Assembly: GCF_910592395.1 (NCBI RefSeq)
Contig: NC_088320.1
Location: 4,464,001 to 4,528,000, forward strand
Reading direction: 5' to 3'
DNA length: 64,000 nucleotides
Source: Lineus longissimus
Taxonomy: Eukaryota; Nemertea; Pilidiophora; Heteronemertea; Lineidae
The notes under the pieces are model-generated. The model was not told the origin of the DNA. It did not search any database and saw only the letters and a program-made list of their open reading frames with translations. The position numbers were made by a program, and so were the translations under genes. The stretch's first letter is position 1; each line of letters starts with the position of its first letter. Shown here piece after piece: positions 44,701 through 56,700 of the stretch.

Positions 44701-47700
44701 GCTGCCGACCAAGAAGCACAGAAGCAGGACATCCAACGTCACCAGTTGCGTGAGCTCCTTGCCAAGCAGACTAAGGAACGTCAGAAACAAAAAGAGCAGG
44801 ACCGGTTGATGCAGGAACGATCACAGATGCCCTTGCGCCACTGGCCTTCGCAGGAAGATGTGCCTGGGCAAGGTAAACAAATGAAAATTTTCATACCAAT
44901 TATTTATCACAACTTAATATTGGCTATGGTCTCTTTCTCCTGAACAAGAGTTTGTTATTAAACTACCTCCTACTACATGTATGTAAGTGTTGTAAACAGA
45001 GAACACAACGTACAAACTTCTCTTTCAGGTTCCTCATCGCAACCTCAAACGCCAATGTCGCAGTCGTTCCCCTCACCTGGTGTTGATACTAGACCCCAGG
45101 GGCCTGGCTTCCCAGGCCAGTTCGGACCCAGGATGATGGAGAGATGGGCAGACCAGCCTCAAATGATCAGGCCACCTCATCCGAACCAGATTAGACCAGG
45201 TATGTGAAACTTCAAGCAAATTTCATATTGATCTCTTTGAATTGAAGATGTTATTGCAAAAAGGTGATCAAGTTAAGAGATGTTATTGTGAAATTTTTGC
45301 ATTTTGTCTGAATTGGATTCCTCTCAATCTTTCAGATGGTGGACAGTTCAGCCCCCACGATGTTGGTCCACGTGGTCCTTTCTCTGGAGAATGGCGAGGT
45401 CCTAGGCCTGGGCAGCCAGGTCACCCGATGGGTCCAAGGATGTCACCTGGCCAGATGCCGCAAAGAGGACCTGGCTTCATTGAGCTACGACATCCACATG
45501 AACCTGGTGACCATCCAAGGCCACCATTCATGCAGATGGTTCCGGAACGCATGCGTGGCCCTGCACCTGGACTACCGTCACCAAGGACGAGTATGCCTCC
45601 GGGTACTCCGAATCCATTGGATCCTTTTGATAGTATGGTGGTGCGCCAGCAGCAGCAGCAGCGCATGCCAGGAATGGAGCAGACGGTGCGCTTGAGCCAT
45701 ATGCCAGATAAGCAAACCATGGGGATGCCACCTGGGTCTTCAGCAACAACGGTCAGCCAGACAATGAGTAGTCCAGTTCGGATGCACAGCCAGCAACTTC
45801 CGGTAACTATGACAGATACCACTGTGGGACAGCAGATGGCTTCAGAGGGTACTCAACAACAGCCTGGGCCGGCAAGAACTCAAACAGACAAACCGAAGTC
45901 AGATGTCCTTGATGAACCAAACGATGGGGAAATTGATGATTTGCTTGGGGCAGATGGATCATTTAATCTCCTAGAATATGCTGATCCTGACTTGGACAGT
46001 GCTCTACATGAGGCCACCCAGGATAAGAGCATATTTGATGAGCATCTTGGACTCAAAAAGCCAGATAAAACCGGGAAGGAAGAGGAGAAAAAGTCAGAAG
46101 AAGGTGTTGCAGCTGATGCGGTAAAAACTGAAATCAAGAGTGAAGATGGAAAAGATGACAAGAGTGATGATGGGTCGAAAGATTCGGCTGATCGTGCAAA
46201 ACAGGTTGGCGATTTCCAGGCGCAGTTTTTAGCATTCTCACGTCGAATGTCTGAAAAAGATACTGATAAGGAGGGTGGCGAAAATACAGAGGGAATTAAG
46301 AAGGAAGAGATGGTTATGGTGAAGCAAGAGAGGCCAGGATCAGCCGTGCAGAGTCCCCAGATGGCTGCGATCAAGCAAGCTGCCTCGGCCCAGATGAGTC
46401 CAACTTCCCCTATGGTTTCAACACCTTCGCAGGTTGCATCCCAAAGCCCTATGCACAGCCCCCAGATCAACGCCTTGATGCAGATGTCTCCACGGCCAGG
46501 TTCGCATACACCTTCGAGTATTCCCTCTCCGTATGCCCAGCCTCCGGCCCAGATGTCTCCAAGAATTGGTGTCCCTTCGCCATTTTCTCAGAAACCAATG
46601 TCGCATTCGTCGAGCATGCCCCCTACTCCTTCGTTCTCACCGTCTCAGACTGGTAGCCCTAATATGACCGACAGAAACACACCGAATCAAACTGCAATGC
46701 TACCATCACCACAGCAACAGATGCCACCAGTTCGTCCACCAGTACCAAGTTCCGCACCGAATGCTGCAACAACCCATAGCGCCCTCTCGCAGGCATTGGC
46801 ATCACCTTCAAAAGCAAGTCAGGGTCTCCTACCCCAGGAGCAACAAATGTTAGCAATGGTTCAGCAAAGGTTGCAAGGACCCAGAGGATTCCGGCCACCT
46901 TTTCCGATGCAGAATAAGCCGTATCCGCCAGGATCCAAGCCAATGCAGCGACCAATGGGACAACAACCAATGCAGAGTGGCCCAGGAGGCAGAATGCCTG
47001 GTCCAGGTGGCCAAATGGGACCCCGTGGTTATATGCCTGCGTCGCAAGGGATGATGCAACGTATGCCCGGGTTTCATCCGCGTATGATGGACCCACGTAT
47101 GATGGACCCACGCATGATGGAACAGCGTATGATGGAACCACGCATGATGGAACCTCGCATGATGGAACCACGCATGATGGAACCGCGCATGATGGAACCG
47201 CGTATGATGGACCCACGTATGATGGCTGGAGGGTCTGGGATGCAAGGTGGACCTGGTATGCCGCCGAGAGGGCCTCCTGGTATGACGCCTGGTCACGCTA
47301 CCCCTCCTGGGATGAGCCCCGGAGGCAGTCAGGTTACACCGCCTGGAACACCTGGTGCCGGACCAAGACAGCCGATGATGATGCCAGGGGCTGGTGAGTG
47401 CAATTTCTTAAAACCATTTTAGCATTGGGAAGTTTTATGGCAAGTGTATTTTGCTTGTAATGATGATCTCTTCTTTACTTCGTTTTGTACCGAAACAAAT
47501 AGTTTTGAACAAAATCTGTCTGGGAGCCTATGTCAATGAGGTCGAGTCGGAGTCAGACTGAAACAAGGGTAGAAGGGCATATTGGAGCACATTGCTGAAA
47601 CATCCTTGGAAATCTTGTTATGTCTGTTGTCGCCTCCTGTCAAATACTAACACATTGGCCCTTTTTCGTGTTTTCAGGCCAGGGTATGCCACAACGGATG

Positions 47701-50700
47701 CAGATGCCTCGTAACCCATCACCAATGATGTCACCGACCCAACAACAAACCAGAGAACAAAAAGAGCGTGCCCTGCTTCTAGAAGAGCAGCCGTTGTTAC
47801 TAGAAGACCTTCTGGAACAGGTAGGAATTAGCTTCACTTGTGGAATGAATGTGTGGGCCAGCATTGACTCTTTGACGACTGAGAGTACTTTGAAATGTGA
47901 AATTGACAAAGGGCAGAGTTATAAAAGTGGGGAAGTGGGGCTATTTCTAAGATGCAACCATCTTGGCCTGCAGAATCTGGGGACGAATTTCTGTGAAAGG
48001 AGCCCCGGCTTGATGAATGATGTCTGGTGAGGTCATTCAAAGTCAAATTGAACACGGAGCTCCAGTTAGTTCTTGTCAGTTTAATTCGACTTGAAAACAT
48101 TCTCAAAATACTCTGGTCGTCTCCGAGTTCACAAGTTTCTCGTATCCTGTGCCAATTTCTGAATTGTTCATTGATTTTGATTATGATTTTTTTCATGCGA
48201 GAAAGCAAACTGGGACTGTTTCAGCCAGACCAGAGAGATCAGTGTGGTGTACTTAACCTTTTTAGTCCCAGGGGTATAGCATGCCCCCTGCCCGGGGCAT
48301 TTTTAGCAACACACAGCCGCTTCTTATTTCTGGATGCAGCCATGTGTTTCAGGTGCAAATTGATGGATCATTAAATTGATGACCACAGCACACACTGGTA
48401 TATTGGTTTATTTTTCAAACAAAAGGTGGCAGCACCTGTCACAATAACAAATGTACAAGGCATGGTTGGTGGAATGGCATCCCGCTGTGGGCAAATACAA
48501 TGGTAACTTATGCGGGATGCTGTTCTGCCTGGGGACTCAAAAGGTTAAAAGATCATTGAGATTAGTGCGTACCGGAGTGGCGATTCAAATATACATGTAC
48601 GGTACCAGTTTGGGGCCATTGGAAATTGACAACAGTCTTTCCAGAATCCTTTGTGGACTTGTGAAATTGAGGGGCTAAACGGGTTCAAGGGCACTCCTAC
48701 AATTCCTTTGACTCTCAGTTTCACCTGCCCTTGCCAATGAAGAAATTCCCTGCTGATTTTAGATGAAATCGTCTAAGTTTGCTCTTTCCACACTTGGTGA
48801 CATAAATTTGTTTATTCTGCAATAATTTGTGCTTAGGTACGTAAACACAGTCGCATTATAATGGTGAGTTTCTTCCTTAAAGACGATCTCGATATTGTAC
48901 TTGTGATGTTAGAAATTGTGGTGCAGAAACTGCTATCTATATTGAAGAACTCCTCACATAATCTTTCCGAACAGGCGAAGAAAAAATTATACCCAGGTAC
49001 TTCTGCTGCTGCTGTTGATGATGATGATGTCAAATGTTTCATGTTTCTTGTTGTCTTAAAACCTCTGCTTTCTGCTATGTGCCTCCCCTGCTTCTATGAA
49101 TAGCGATGAGACTAAAACATTTCTATTTCTCATGAATGACACAATTACTACATACAAAAATGCCAATAATATGAGTCTTTATGCCATAGTGGATTTAGGT
49201 GTAACTTCTGTAAAAATCCATTGAAAATGTTGAGCTGCAGGCTCATGTCAATTTTATACTGAAAAGTCAGGTAGTGTTGGACAGCCTGCAGTTCTGCGTC
49301 ATGTCTCACGGTCTCATCTCTGTTAGTGTAAGGTGTCGCTATCGGCCTACCATGTCCCATGTTAGCTTATCATTGGTGACTACATAATGTCTGCTGGTGT
49401 TGATTGACCGGTGGCACAGTGGTGAAGATCTATGCCTTATGCCTGCAGTTGACTCTGTGTGTGACCAAGGTTCAGTTCCCAGCCCAGTTCCGGGCAAATT
49501 TACCCCGAGTTCCTTCCGTGGTTAAGCATTCATCCCTTCATAAAGGCCAGTGTCAGTTTTAGCTTCATCCTTTCTTCTAACTTTCTTTGGCGTTTTGGGT
49601 ATTATCGATTGTTCTCTGCGATTTAGGTAAAACTTATCCATTAATTTGAGCTGTAAAAGCCTAAATTGCCGAGAAACAGTGAATAGTCTCAAAATAACGT
49701 CTTTACGTTCTCACCTCCGCAGCTTCCTAGCTCTTATTTGCAACCAGGGTCTTATCTTTAGGTATGCATGATTGTTTCAGGAGAAGATCGAACAGCGACA
49801 CCAGCAGGAACAACAAGCCATCATGCAAAAGCAAGACACTGGTCTACTCTCGGATGCAGACTTCGAGAAGTTGCGTGCTGACGTCATGGGTGATGTTCCC
49901 AGGAAACCATCGCCGTTCCCGATGGGACAGCCCCAAGGACCGCCAAGAATGATGTCACCGCAGTTGGAGGCAGCGCGAATGCAGCACATGGGGCCTCAGG
50001 GAGCTAGAGATTCAGCCCAAACCTTTCCTAGAGGGCCACCTCCAGCGTATCCTGGCCCACAGATGAGTTCCAGGACGCCATCTCCGTTTGCTGGCCCTTC
50101 TGGAATGTATCCTCCCGCGCACAGTCCGTCGATGCCACATGGGCCTCCAGGAGGACCCCCTGGACCTCCAGGTTGGTTGACATCTAACGGTACCAACACA
50201 GTGAAGTACATCAGCATTTTTGAACCTGCATCAGCCTAATTTTGTGTGGCCCGGTAATAGATGGAATGGCTGAAATTTCCTTGGGGGTACATCAAGAGTC
50301 TTCTTTTGCGTATTTTTCTGATCCTGTTTACTGATTCATTTGAATTTCAGGACCGCCTGGAGACCACATGGGTGACCCTGACCGCAAACAACAAGCCCAG
50401 TACGAAGAATGGCTCATGCACCAAATGAATGTCCACAGCATGCAGATCAAATACCTTGAACAACAAGTCGCAAAGCAGCGCAAGGCCAAGAAAGCGCTGA
50501 ATGCACGCCAACGCCAGGCAAGGAAGGTTGGCTCTGAGTTGAGCGAGGCTGATGCGATGGATTTGGACCGTATTGGGCAAGAACAGGCCAATATGCAGAA
50601 AGAACTGGATCAGGTGCGCAAACAGCAACGACAACACCAGATGGTCATGCAGGATTATCGAACAAAACAACAGGTATGTTCTTTATGATAATAGAGAGGT

Positions 50701-53700
50701 TTTGCTGATGCTATATTTTCGCTGTGTCAGTGATGACCAGATGCCATGTCATATCCTAGCTTGTTATCATCTGCATGATATTTTGATAAGTGTAAAAATT
50801 CACCACCTGGTTCACACTTTAATCTGTCTTGCCATTTCAGGAGCGAGTTCCAGGCTGGCCTGGGCCCGGACCACCCCAGCAAGGACAGGTTCTACCCCCG
50901 AGTAGCATGCCCGCAGGTCCACCAGGGCAGCAAATGATGGGGCCAAGGTCCGCTTCAGGTAATGCGGAGCAGATAGATTGGGGTAAAACCATTTCATATC
51001 TCTTTATGGGTCTGTTTTAAGTGTAATTTTCAGTCTTTGTTCCAATCCGCGAATGATATGATTACTTGATAAGTTGACCTCCTAGAGATAGGTTGGGCTG
51101 TTCTGGCCATTGTGATTATTTATGGCACATAATCTTTTAAGCAATTTTCAATTTTTGCCTCCCAGGTTTTCAGAGGAAATTGAATGGAATTTCTATCAAC
51201 CTCCCTGTTTTTTGGTTGTCAACTCTACATGTTGTCTGTTCTAACCTTTTGATTGCTTTGTTCTGAAAGTAACTTTCCCTGTGGACATGGTGGAAGAACA
51301 TAAACCCTTCCCTCAAGACTAGGATATTTCTTATTCATGTATGGTCTATCTTTTCTGGTTTCAGGCCAAGGGAACACTGCCAGACTACCTGCTAGTGTCC
51401 GACTAGAATACGAGGCCTACATGCAACAGCGACTGCGCATGATGAACCAGGGAATGCGGCAACCAATGGTGACCAGCGGGGTGAGTGGAACCAGCATGGC
51501 TCCATTTACCCCTGCATCTGCTACAACTGTCCCCTTAACCCTACCTACTAGTCTAGTGGGCCCCACTCACAGCCCTATAACCGTAACATCACCCCAGTTG
51601 GGCCCCTCTGGTGTCGGGTCACCTAAAGGCAATCCACGTGCAAGCACGCCAACAGGACACCCATCACCTGCGGGGACACCAACTGGTGGCCCACCTTTAC
51701 AACAAGTCCAAATGATTGTACAGCAGTTACACCCCGGGCAACCACGACTAAACGCTCCGGGCGGACAAGCTGGCACGCCGATACGTGTCTCCATCCCGAA
51801 TCAATACATGCAGCAGTCTCAGTTGCAACCAGGGCAGCGGATGGAGCATCCATATCCCGGACACATGATGCGGCACCCTGGTCAACAGGTCCAGCATGTT
51901 GTTCAAGCGCAAGGATCCGGTTTGCTCTCAACGGCTAATAAACCGGGCGATGCGCAGAAGGTAGGATTAGTTACGCCAGGGATTGCCGGAGGCTGTCGTC
52001 GGTAGACATGATGGAGAAAATTGTAACTGACTCGACGAGCTGTGGTTGATTGTGATCTGTTGGTAGTCATCACAATCAATCGGAGCAAACTGTAGCAGTT
52101 TACCCCAACACAGACCTCGGACTTGGTCCTTCTTCCTTCTCAGTTTTCTAAGAACAGTTCAGAACAACTCCTCCCCTTTTGGGGGGATTTAGGGCTTCTT
52201 CCTTTGGTTCCTTTCACTTTTTGCTACGTCTTTTGTTTTGGAAAGGGGTATAAATTCTTGTGTTGATGAAAATATAGCAAAGCGACATGGAACCAAACTC
52301 CTCCTTCTTCCACCCCATCAATTAATTTGCCTTAATTAGTCATGTAATGGTCACACACTTAAATAGCAAGTTTAAACAAATTAGACCCTGTACATTTTAT
52401 CCTTGCTTCAAAATTTTTATGCTCAGTTCTGATTTTGCTGCATGTATTGTGAAAAACTACATGTAAAATATGAAAACAAGCTCGTTTGTTCTACTAACCC
52501 GTCATTGCCACTAATTTGGTAAATCCTTACTGGTTGATTTAAACTAACCATTTATATTTTGATATTCTCAGTCAGTTGATTGTTTTATAAATTTTTCAAG
52601 TCATGCAGTGTGTGTGGCTGAAATTGTAACTCGTGTGAATTTTGGCTACTAACAATCCATATGTGATGTTCTGCAAATCAGACAACCCTTTGAATATCTA
52701 AAAGCATGTTAATAAGACCACCAAGATATATCCTGAGTAATAGGCAAGCTCCAAGGAATATGGTAGCTTTGCACTAAGGGCTCTATTCCAAGAGTGTGTT
52801 GGCAAGCGGTAGTTTTATGCAAACCACACTCTTGACCTAGGAAAACTCCCATGCATAAAAGTGCCCTGTGACCTGGCTATGGCATGGACTCTAAAGCATT
52901 CCTCTCTTGGCGCATCTGTGCTTAATTTTAGGGACACGTCTTTACTAATCTCCAAGCATGGCTATCCAATATAACAAACCTTAATAGCTAAGCTATCAAA
53001 TCGAAGCATGGAGCTCTCTTCTTGAATATATCTGCATGCTGTATCTAGCAGCTACAATTCCCTTGTATTATACTATAAGCAGATAACTGGGCATGCACTG
53101 CAGCATGTGACCTTCTCAGCAAGCTTGATGTACACATACGTAATATTAGGTCTTGACAAAGTAATATGATGAACATATTTGATACTAGAAGCCTTTCTAA
53201 TAGCCTGATTTAGTAGTAGCATATCCTAATGCCTCACTAAATGAGATTCACTTTTTGTCCTTTACAATAATCAATGGTGACACAAAAAGAAAATCCAGTT
53301 TCACCACTGTTACTGACATGAGGATAGGTGTTTGGTTCTTTCCCTTTCTTGCTGTGAAAATGAATTTCTTAATTTTGATCCTTCTCTCTCTCGGTAGCGA
53401 GTTAGCTTCCTCTTTTAACTGTCGTAATTCTTGATGGAATTAACCACCAAGAGTTCACTCTCTCTTCGTCCCCCGATCTTAATTCTTATACTCTGACATG
53501 CATACCACTCTGATCTCTGGTTTTCCCTGCGCAAATTTTAACGATTAATCGATATTAATCAGGCAGTTCATTTCAATGTTACTAATCACACCTGATGAAA
53601 TTTAACAATATTTTAGAGAGAAAAAAATATTTTGTTGAAACAGTTATCTTCCAAGTTAGTCCACTTTAAGCTCATTTGAAGCTAAATACATAACTGGTGG

Positions 53701-56700
53701 TGGTATTTCAAAAAAAGTCTGCATTTACAGCGCTGATTACAAAAATGCACCATTTTGACAGAAAATGCTGTGAGAATTTCTTATTGAAATGAACTGCTGT
53801 TGATGTTGTGTTGTATCTCTGTCTCTTGAGCTGCGAAGCAAAGTAGTCTGCTCCTAGTACTTGGCTGTTTGAATGCTCATTCCTTCTAAAGGAAAACTGA
53901 TCAAGAAGATTTGGCTGGATTGTTGTTGTGACTTTGGCTTTGCTCTTTTGGAAAGTCTAAATTGCAGGACTGCTTTATATTTTTCAAAATAAAAATCCAA
54001 AACTGAGTATTTTGGTATCAAGTGTTTCTTGATTTTGTGTACTTTGAAAGCCAAAGATTGAGAAATAAGTACTTTTAAACACTGAACCATTGGAAACCAT
54101 GGAAAGTGTGCTGTATAGAATATCCTGAAATTTCCTCAGCCTACTGAGCCTCCAATTCCAATGCACACGATGTGAAAAATGTAATTTCCTGTTATACTGT
54201 AGTTTTAAAGAAGCATTTTTTCACACGGAGACTCATATCTATTGTAGGACAACAACCCATTCAGCGAGTCATACCATGACATGGAACGGATGCGGATCCA
54301 GCGCCAGATGCAGCAACAGTTCGAGCATCATCGCCAGCTGCACGATGAAGGTAAAGACGAGAAAGGTGAGGCGGCTGTCATGTGACATTTTACAGCTTGC
54401 CGTTTGGAGTTTGCGTACCCCTAGTGAGACCTATACTAACCTGGTGCCGGCTTGCCGTCGTTTGGGAGTTCCATTACCGTGTTGAGAAGCACTTTTACTT
54501 TGTCAGCGCTGTGGCCGATGTTACTTTTGATGATGAGTGGCCAGAAAGCTACTTCCTCAAACTTCATTGTGAATTTTTTTTGTGTTTCAATTTTTGAGTT
54601 GTGGAACTTTCAAAGGATGCGCACCATTCATTTCATAGGTTTTGTGAGCTTTTGAGAGTGTTTTGTGTGGCACCCTGTATATGAAACTCTAGACACTCAT
54701 TCACTAATGTATTGTGTCACATTATCGGTGTGTACGTCTTGTTTGGTGATACTTGTACGTACATTCTTTAGTGAAGATCTATTATTGGTTATCGGGATTA
54801 ACGCTGGTGTCGGATATGACATAACAATAAGTCTAAAAAAGTACCACTACTGGGTGGCATTGTTTAACTACTGAGTCTTGGTGATGTGGTTGTGGGTATC
54901 TCTTTGTAACAAATGTTATGTAACCAAGACCTAATAATACTTCCTTCTTGACTATCATTTTATCTGTGACTTGTCTTCAGTTTAAATCAAGACAAGTCAT
55001 TGGATGAAGAAAAATGTCCGAAATATTTGTGAAATAAGTTTAAAAGTGCATTGACAAAGAAGGATCAAAAACTGATTCATATTTCCTTTTGAAAATCTTT
55101 TAAACCTTCACAAAAAGCAAAAGCCTCGTCCTGCTTTACCTTCAGAAATGATGGAAGAAAGACTAAAAATGCCCATGCAGATGGCATTCTTTCGAGAGCA
55201 GGCAATGCCAATGGGGCTAGACCCTCGTGGCTTCCACCCAGCAGGCATGCGCATGGACGGACCGCGTCCTCGAATGCCTCTCCGTTATCCGGAACCTGGG
55301 CTTCGCTTTCCCGACCCAGGTGCCCGGTTCTCGGAGCCAGGTCCTCCACCGCCTTCAAGTAAGTGATGTACAGATCCTGGTTGGCCTCCTGGCACTATGT
55401 TCTTTTCGTCACAGCTTTCTGTGCATTTTGTCTGTTAACTCAAATCCTCTTTATGATTGACTACTCCTTACCTGTTTGCCTGTTTCTAACATACATGTAA
55501 CTGCTAGTATTTATAACCTTACATTTGCTTGTCTACTATGAATATTCTCACTCTAAAATCACTGCATATGATAGTGATTTTATAGTTCAGACTTTTAGGG
55601 CTTGAGAAACCATTTGCTCCTATGCCTCTAGACATCCAAGAATATTTAAGAGGGAAATCTTCGTCAGTATAATGATATACTGAAATACAGTCAGCTTATT
55701 ATGTGGAGGCATTGTTTGAAAAATGATCTTTCAAGTCCCAAACTACAGTTTCCTGCTTGGCTGGTGTCGACTCGGCGTCATTTCTCATTGATGCCTTGCT
55801 GATTCTTGCATATTTTTACTTCCAAACAGTCATGCCAAACTGTCCCTAATTCACAGCTAATTGGTCCTCGGAGCTGGATATTTTGTAGCTTTGAAAGTTG
55901 GCAAATTTGTCCATCTTCAAATTTTCATCGATTGCATTTATGGGTCAGGATGACAAAAATAGCAACAAGATAAAAATAATTCTTGATAGTGGCACTACTG
56001 TCTGGTGGTCTGTTTGTGCATTTTGTCTGCTAACTTCCTCCTTTCCTTTAAAGATGAAATTTCACAATTTCCAAATCCTAACCTTGAATAAATCCATCTT
56101 GAAATTGATATTTCTATCCATCTTTAGATCAGTTGACCAATACCTGCATGCTCTTAATACTAGTTTTCTTGCAAAATGTTTGGCCTTTGTCAGGTCAAGT
56201 CAAACACCAGGAATTGAATAACTTGGGGAGGGAGTCCAGATAGCGATGCAACCATATATACGCAATGAAAGTTGCTAACATCTTCATGATGTAGACGTTT
56301 ATTAACACTATATACATATTCCACGATCGATTTCGGTTCGCTCGAACCCTCTTCAGGCGGTATACAAGACTGAATGAGAACCATAGACTGGTGACATATA
56401 TACTATTATACATTATGCAATGCTTGAGTAATTATAAGTGAGCTAAATTTAGAATAGTTGTAGAAAATATGACAACCCTTGAGTTGACAATAGGGTGTTT
56501 AGAATTGGCTTTTTGGTTTTGATGTGTATTGCCTCTTTGATGGAACATTGAAAATCATTTCTACAACTATTCCAAATTTAGCTCACTTATAATTACTCAA
56601 GCATTGCATAATGTATAATAGTATGTATGTCACCAGTCTATGGTTCTCATTCAGTCTTGTATAGCGCCTGAAGAGGGTTCAAGTGAACCGAAATCGATCG

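Larger units (their letters stand above)
47678..50673 (+). other. KMT2C/D exons 31-33: LEEQPLLLEDLLEQ block and conserved coiled coil
   Basis: Residues about 2718-3003. Exon 31 encodes ALLLEEQPLLLEDLLEQ, a near-invariant KMT2C/D block containing the LXXLL-type LEDLL (nuclear-receptor box). Exon 32 holds EKIEQRHQQEQQAIMQ and a Pro/Gly-rich segment. Exon 33 is a long coiled coil, QYEEWLMHQMN, YLEQQVAKQRKAKKALNARQ and QKELDQVRKQQRQHQMVMQD, closely matching vertebrates. Confidence 0.9.
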
